Source: a bacterium
GTDB taxonomy: Bacteria; ARS69
NCBI GenBank assembly: GCA_025774805.1
Contig: JALGZR010000046.1
Span: 1-63,515, forward strand
Reading direction: 5' to 3'
DNA length: 63,515 nt
Part shown: positions 61,298 to 63,515 of the stretch, piece after piece
Layout: the number at the start of each line of letters is the position of its first letter
Position numbering within the stretch: the stretch's first letter is position 1
Translations under genes and position numbers: made by a program
Notes under the pieces: generated by a model
Databases searched by the model: none
The model's input: only the letters and a program-made list of their open reading frames with translations
What the model was told of the DNA's origin: nothing

Positions 61298-62560
61298 TCA
61301 CCGATACTGGGCCTTGATGCGGGCCCAGGACGACGCCTCGACCGACACCAGACAACCTACCCCAAGCGCCCCGATCAGGCCGCAGTTCGGCGCGTTCAGG
61401 GCCGGTGAGCCTTTGCGCAAGCTGTAGACTCCGTCGATTGATGGAACCAGAGGGCAATCGGCCGGCTCACACAGAAGCGGATCCGTGAACAAGTTGTCCG
61501 CCACCCACACCACGCTCCCCGGTCCTGCGACTCCGGCGGAGTCCACATCGGAGCACTGGAACTCGGCCGTGAAGGCCGCGGCAACGTACGCCTCCCTCCC
61601 CTCTACGGAGGCGCAATTCCCCCAGAGGATCGTCCGCTCCAGGACGGCGACCCCGGGTGCCCCATGGTAGTCGCCCCGGACATAGATCCCACCGCCTGTC
61701 GCCGCCTCGTTCGACGCGATCGTGCATCCCACGATTTCCGGACCGGAAGCGCCGGAGGCGGCGTAGATCCCTCCGCCCTCGTGGGTGGCCCAGTTCTCCG
61801 CGATCACGCTGTTGCGGATGACAGGCGCGCCCCTTCCGATGAAGATGCCCCCTCCCCGGTGGGGTCCGCCGGCGAAGTAGGCGCTATTGCGCCGAATGTC
61901 GCAGTTCTCGATGGTCGCGTCGGAGCCCGACAGGAACATGCCCCCACCGTGGCTGCGGCTGGAGCTGTTCGCCGCGATCACACCGCCGGTGATCGTTGCC
62001 GACGCGCTCATCAGGCTGAGTCCCGTTCCGTAGTTGTTGACGATCGAGCAATCCTCGAGAACCGGCGCACCGCCATCCACGTAGATGCCGTCACCCGAGC
62101 ACTCCGAGACCGTCACGTTGCGAATCGTGGGAGATGCACCGGCGATGTGAATCGCCCCCGGAAACTTGCAGAACACGCAGATAACGCCGTCGTCGGAGCG
62201 CAGGACGGACACACCTTCCAGAACCGATGCCTCCGTCTCTCCGCTCTGGAAGACGATGCACTCACAGTACGTCCACTCGAGATCGATCGCACAGAGGTCC
62301 GGGTTTCCGCTCATCGAGCGAACGGTGATCGCTCTCCCGAGATAGTCGATGTTGCGGTTCCCGTAGCCGCGGTACACGCCGTCGGCCAGCACGATCTCGT
62401 CGCCGTCGGCGGCGGCCTCTACCGCATCCTGGATGGTCGGAAAGTCCCCCGTGCTGTCCGGCTTCACGACGTAGGTGACGGCCGCCGAGGGGGTCGTAAT
62501 CGCGGCCAGGGCAAGGATCGACAGCGACAGGGCTACGGTGGGTGACCAGGTGCCCTTCAC
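61298..62560 (-). CDS. secreted right-handed parallel beta-helix protein with C-terminal W-x-R-x-K-x-x-Y-R tail
   Basis: The protein has 420 residues from a GTG at 62560 with GGAGGTG upstream; a longer frame to 62935 is a shadow. A signal peptide (TVALSLSILALAAITTPSAA) precedes TYVVKPDSTGDFPTIQDAVE, the entry segment of pectate-lyase-like/NosD beta-helices. About ten coils follow, with repeating I-R-N, I-E-N-C and GGGI(F/Y) motifs (SPTIRNVTVSECSGDGIYVDG, GGGMFLSGSDATIENC). The C-terminus has paired cysteines (LLCEPADCPL) and ends EASSWARIKAQYR. The substrate is unknown; surface-exposed polysaccharide binding or cleavage is possible. A -10/-35 pair lies upstream. Confidence 0.85.
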   Translation of the reverse strand: MKGTWSPTVALSLSILALAAITTPSAAVTYVVKPDSTGDFPTIQDAVEAAADGDEIVLADGVYRGYGNRNIDYLGRAITVRSMSGNPDLCAIDLEWTYCECIVFQSGETEASVLEGVSVLRSDDGVICVFCKFPGAIHIAGASPTIRNVTVSECSGDGIYVDGGAPVLEDCSIVNNYGTGLSLMSASATITGGVIAANSSSRSHGGGMFLSGSDATIENCDIRRNSAYFAGGPHRGGGIFIGRGAPVIRNSVIAENWATHEGGGIYAASGASGPEIVGCTIASNEAATGGGIYVRGDYHGAPGVAVLERTILWGNCASVEGREAYVAAAFTAEFQCSDVDSAGVAGPGSVVWVADNLFTDPLLCEPADCPLVPSIDGVYSLRKGSPALNAPNCGLIGALGVGCLVSVEASSWARIKAQYR

Positions 62561-62605
62561 GGCGCACCTCCAGCGCCACGGACAGCCACTCGGGAGAGCA
62601 TATCC

Positions 62606-62634
62606 AGTGTAACCGCGGCGGCCACGGGCTGCAA
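62606..62634 (-). promoter_or_regulatory. possible sigma70-type promoter for the beta-helix gene
   Basis: On the minus strand TTGCAG (62629-62634) and TACACT (62606-62611) are 17 bp apart, 45 bp before the GTG start at 62560. The match is moderate. Confidence 0.45.
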
Positions 62635-62750
62635 GGAAGGGCGACCGAGACTCGGGCAAGGCAAGCCCGAGTGAGCGATCCGAGTACCCCGCCGCTCCGG
62701 CTCCCCGCACATCCTCGTGGCTCCCGAAAAGCGGGCCACGAGCGGAAAGA

Positions 62751-63515
62751 TCAGCGCTCCTTCTGCTCCCCGAGTCCGCCCGGAACGTAGTCGGTCCCCT
62801 TCGCGACGCGGTCGTTCCAGCTCTCCACTTCCGGCGCGCGGCGGCGCTCCACCATCTCGATGCAACCGTCGACCGGACAGACGAGCTGGCAGAGGTTGCA
62901 GCCGACGCACTCCGTCTCGTCGACCCAGGGCACACGGTAGGGCCGCTCGGGGGGCGCCTCCTCGGCCCGGCGCGCGGCGATCGCGGCGCCCGGGGCCACG
63001 TGTCCGGGAGCGGGCTCGGCCCCCGGCAGGTGGATGCACTGGTGCGCTCCGTCGTGGCAGGCCACGTAGCAGAGCTGACACTCGATGCACTTGTCCGCGT
63101 CGATCTCCGCCACGACGTGGTAGTTGAGATCGAGATCGCCCCACTCGCGAAAGGCGGGGAGCGCCGCCCCCACGAGATCGGTCACGCTCTTCATGTCCTT
63201 GGAGGCGAGGAAGCCGTCCAGCCCCTCGATGAGATCCTCGACGATCCGGTAGCCGTGGTGCATCACCGCGGTGCAGACCTGCACGTTCGAGGCGCCGAGC
63301 GCCAGGAACTCGGCGGCGTCCCTCCAGGACGTGATCCCGCCGATGCCGCTGATCGGGATCGTGAACTCCGGCTCGCGCGCGAGCTGCGCGACCATTCTCA
63401 ACGCGATCGGCTTCACCGCCGGCCCGCAGTATCCGCCGTGCGTGGACGCGTTCCCGACGACGGGGCGGGGGACGAGGCGGTCGAGGTCGACGCCCATCAG
63501 GCTCTGCAACGTGTT
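62751..63515 (-). CDS. preA: dihydropyrimidine dehydrogenase subunit PreA, C-terminal part (runs off the window)
   Basis: The frame is open from the window edge to the stop at 62751; the visible 254 residues are the C-terminal portion. ISGIGGITSWRDAAEFLALGA and VQVCTAVMHHGYRIVEDLIEGL form the FMN-binding barrel end of the dihydroorotate-dehydrogenase-like domain. Two 4Fe-4S ferredoxin clusters follow: DKCIECQLCYVAC and ECVGCNLCQLVCP. These are the hallmarks of PreA, which with PreT reduces uracil and thymine using NADH. An insert (PGAEPAPGHVAPGAAIAARR) between the clusters is longer than usual. The N-terminal part is not in this window. Confidence 0.9.
   Translation of the reverse strand, partial: NTLQSLMGVDLDRLVPRPVVGNASTHGGYCGPAVKPIALRMVAQLAREPEFTIPISGIGGITSWRDAAEFLALGASNVQVCTAVMHHGYRIVEDLIEGLDGFLASKDMKSVTDLVGAALPAFREWGDLDLNYHVVAEIDADKCIECQLCYVACHDGAHQCIHLPGAEPAPGHVAPGAAIAARRAEEAPPERPYRVPWVDETECVGCNLCQLVCPVDGCIEMVERRRAPEVESWNDRVAKGTDYVPGGLGEQKER

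Noticed and set aside
1-63515. CRISPR arrays, tRNA or rRNA genes
   Set aside because: I found no regularly spaced repeats, cloverleaf-like segments or conserved rRNA stretches on reading both strands. Only the palindromes and stop-linked hairpins repeat.

Overview
The window is a GC-rich, densely coded stretch of a Gram-negative chromosome. The outer-membrane lifestyle is inferred from type VI secretion (T6SS) genes, an Omp85-type barrel protein, a MacA/MacB-like exporter and several secreted proteins. GTG and TTG starts, 4-base stop/start overlaps and repeated intergenic palindromes are common. I cannot name the taxon; the mix of T6SS, many polytopic GT-C glycosyltransferases and AmmeMemoRadiSam genes would fit an uncultured bacterial phylum. 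Three genes (tssL, MEMO/AMMECR1, M48 protease) carry frame breaks, which may be real or assembly errors.

Region 1 (1-16.5 kb) is a T6SS membrane/baseplate module with a phospho-signalling module. On the minus strand lie a short FHA protein, an FHA-FHA-lytic transglycosylase fusion, a signal-peptide/FHA protein, a PP2C phosphatase, a GluR0-like glutamate-receptor channel, a PEGA-type Ser/Thr kinase, a TPR-like secreted protein and a partial GT-C protein. Divergently transcribed are tssJ, tssK, tssL (frameshifted) and tssM. Two face-to-face sigma70-type promoters sit between the halves. The layout recalls the PpkA/PppA/Fha threonine phosphorylation control of T6SS, here with an added ligand-gated channel and a cell-wall lytic enzyme.

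Region 2 (16.7-25.8 kb) has malate dehydrogenase, an Omp85-like protein, then a tight AmmeMemoRadiSam operon: amrS, a 62-residue Tat-signal protein, MEMO+AMMECR1 (frame-broken), an 1184-residue spermidine-synthase-like/FMN-binding/4Fe-4S membrane fusion, and a small membrane protein.

Region 3 (25.7-35.2 kb) holds an MBL hydrolase, a sugar nucleotidyltransferase, a GT-C protein, an SGNH hydrolase, a globin-coupled-sensor/GlgC fusion, RidA and DAHP synthase. Region 4 (35.3-47.8 kb) holds a MacA/MacB-like efflux operon, a B12-binding radical SAM protein, a very large GH13 enzyme, and LemA with an M48 protease.

Region 5 (48-63.5 kb) holds three GT-C proteins in an operon, an NCS2 nucleobase permease, an RND exporter, two secreted proteins sharing a C-terminal W-x-R-x-K-x-x-Y-R tail, a TMTC-like GT-C/TPR protein, a gene remnant, and the C-terminal part of dihydropyrimidine dehydrogenase PreA.

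The most notable items are the globin-GlgC fusion, the GluR0-like channel and FHA-transglycosylase in the T6SS control operon, the giant redox fusion next to AmmeMemoRadiSam, the three 180-bp full-length palindromes, and the shared C-terminal tail.
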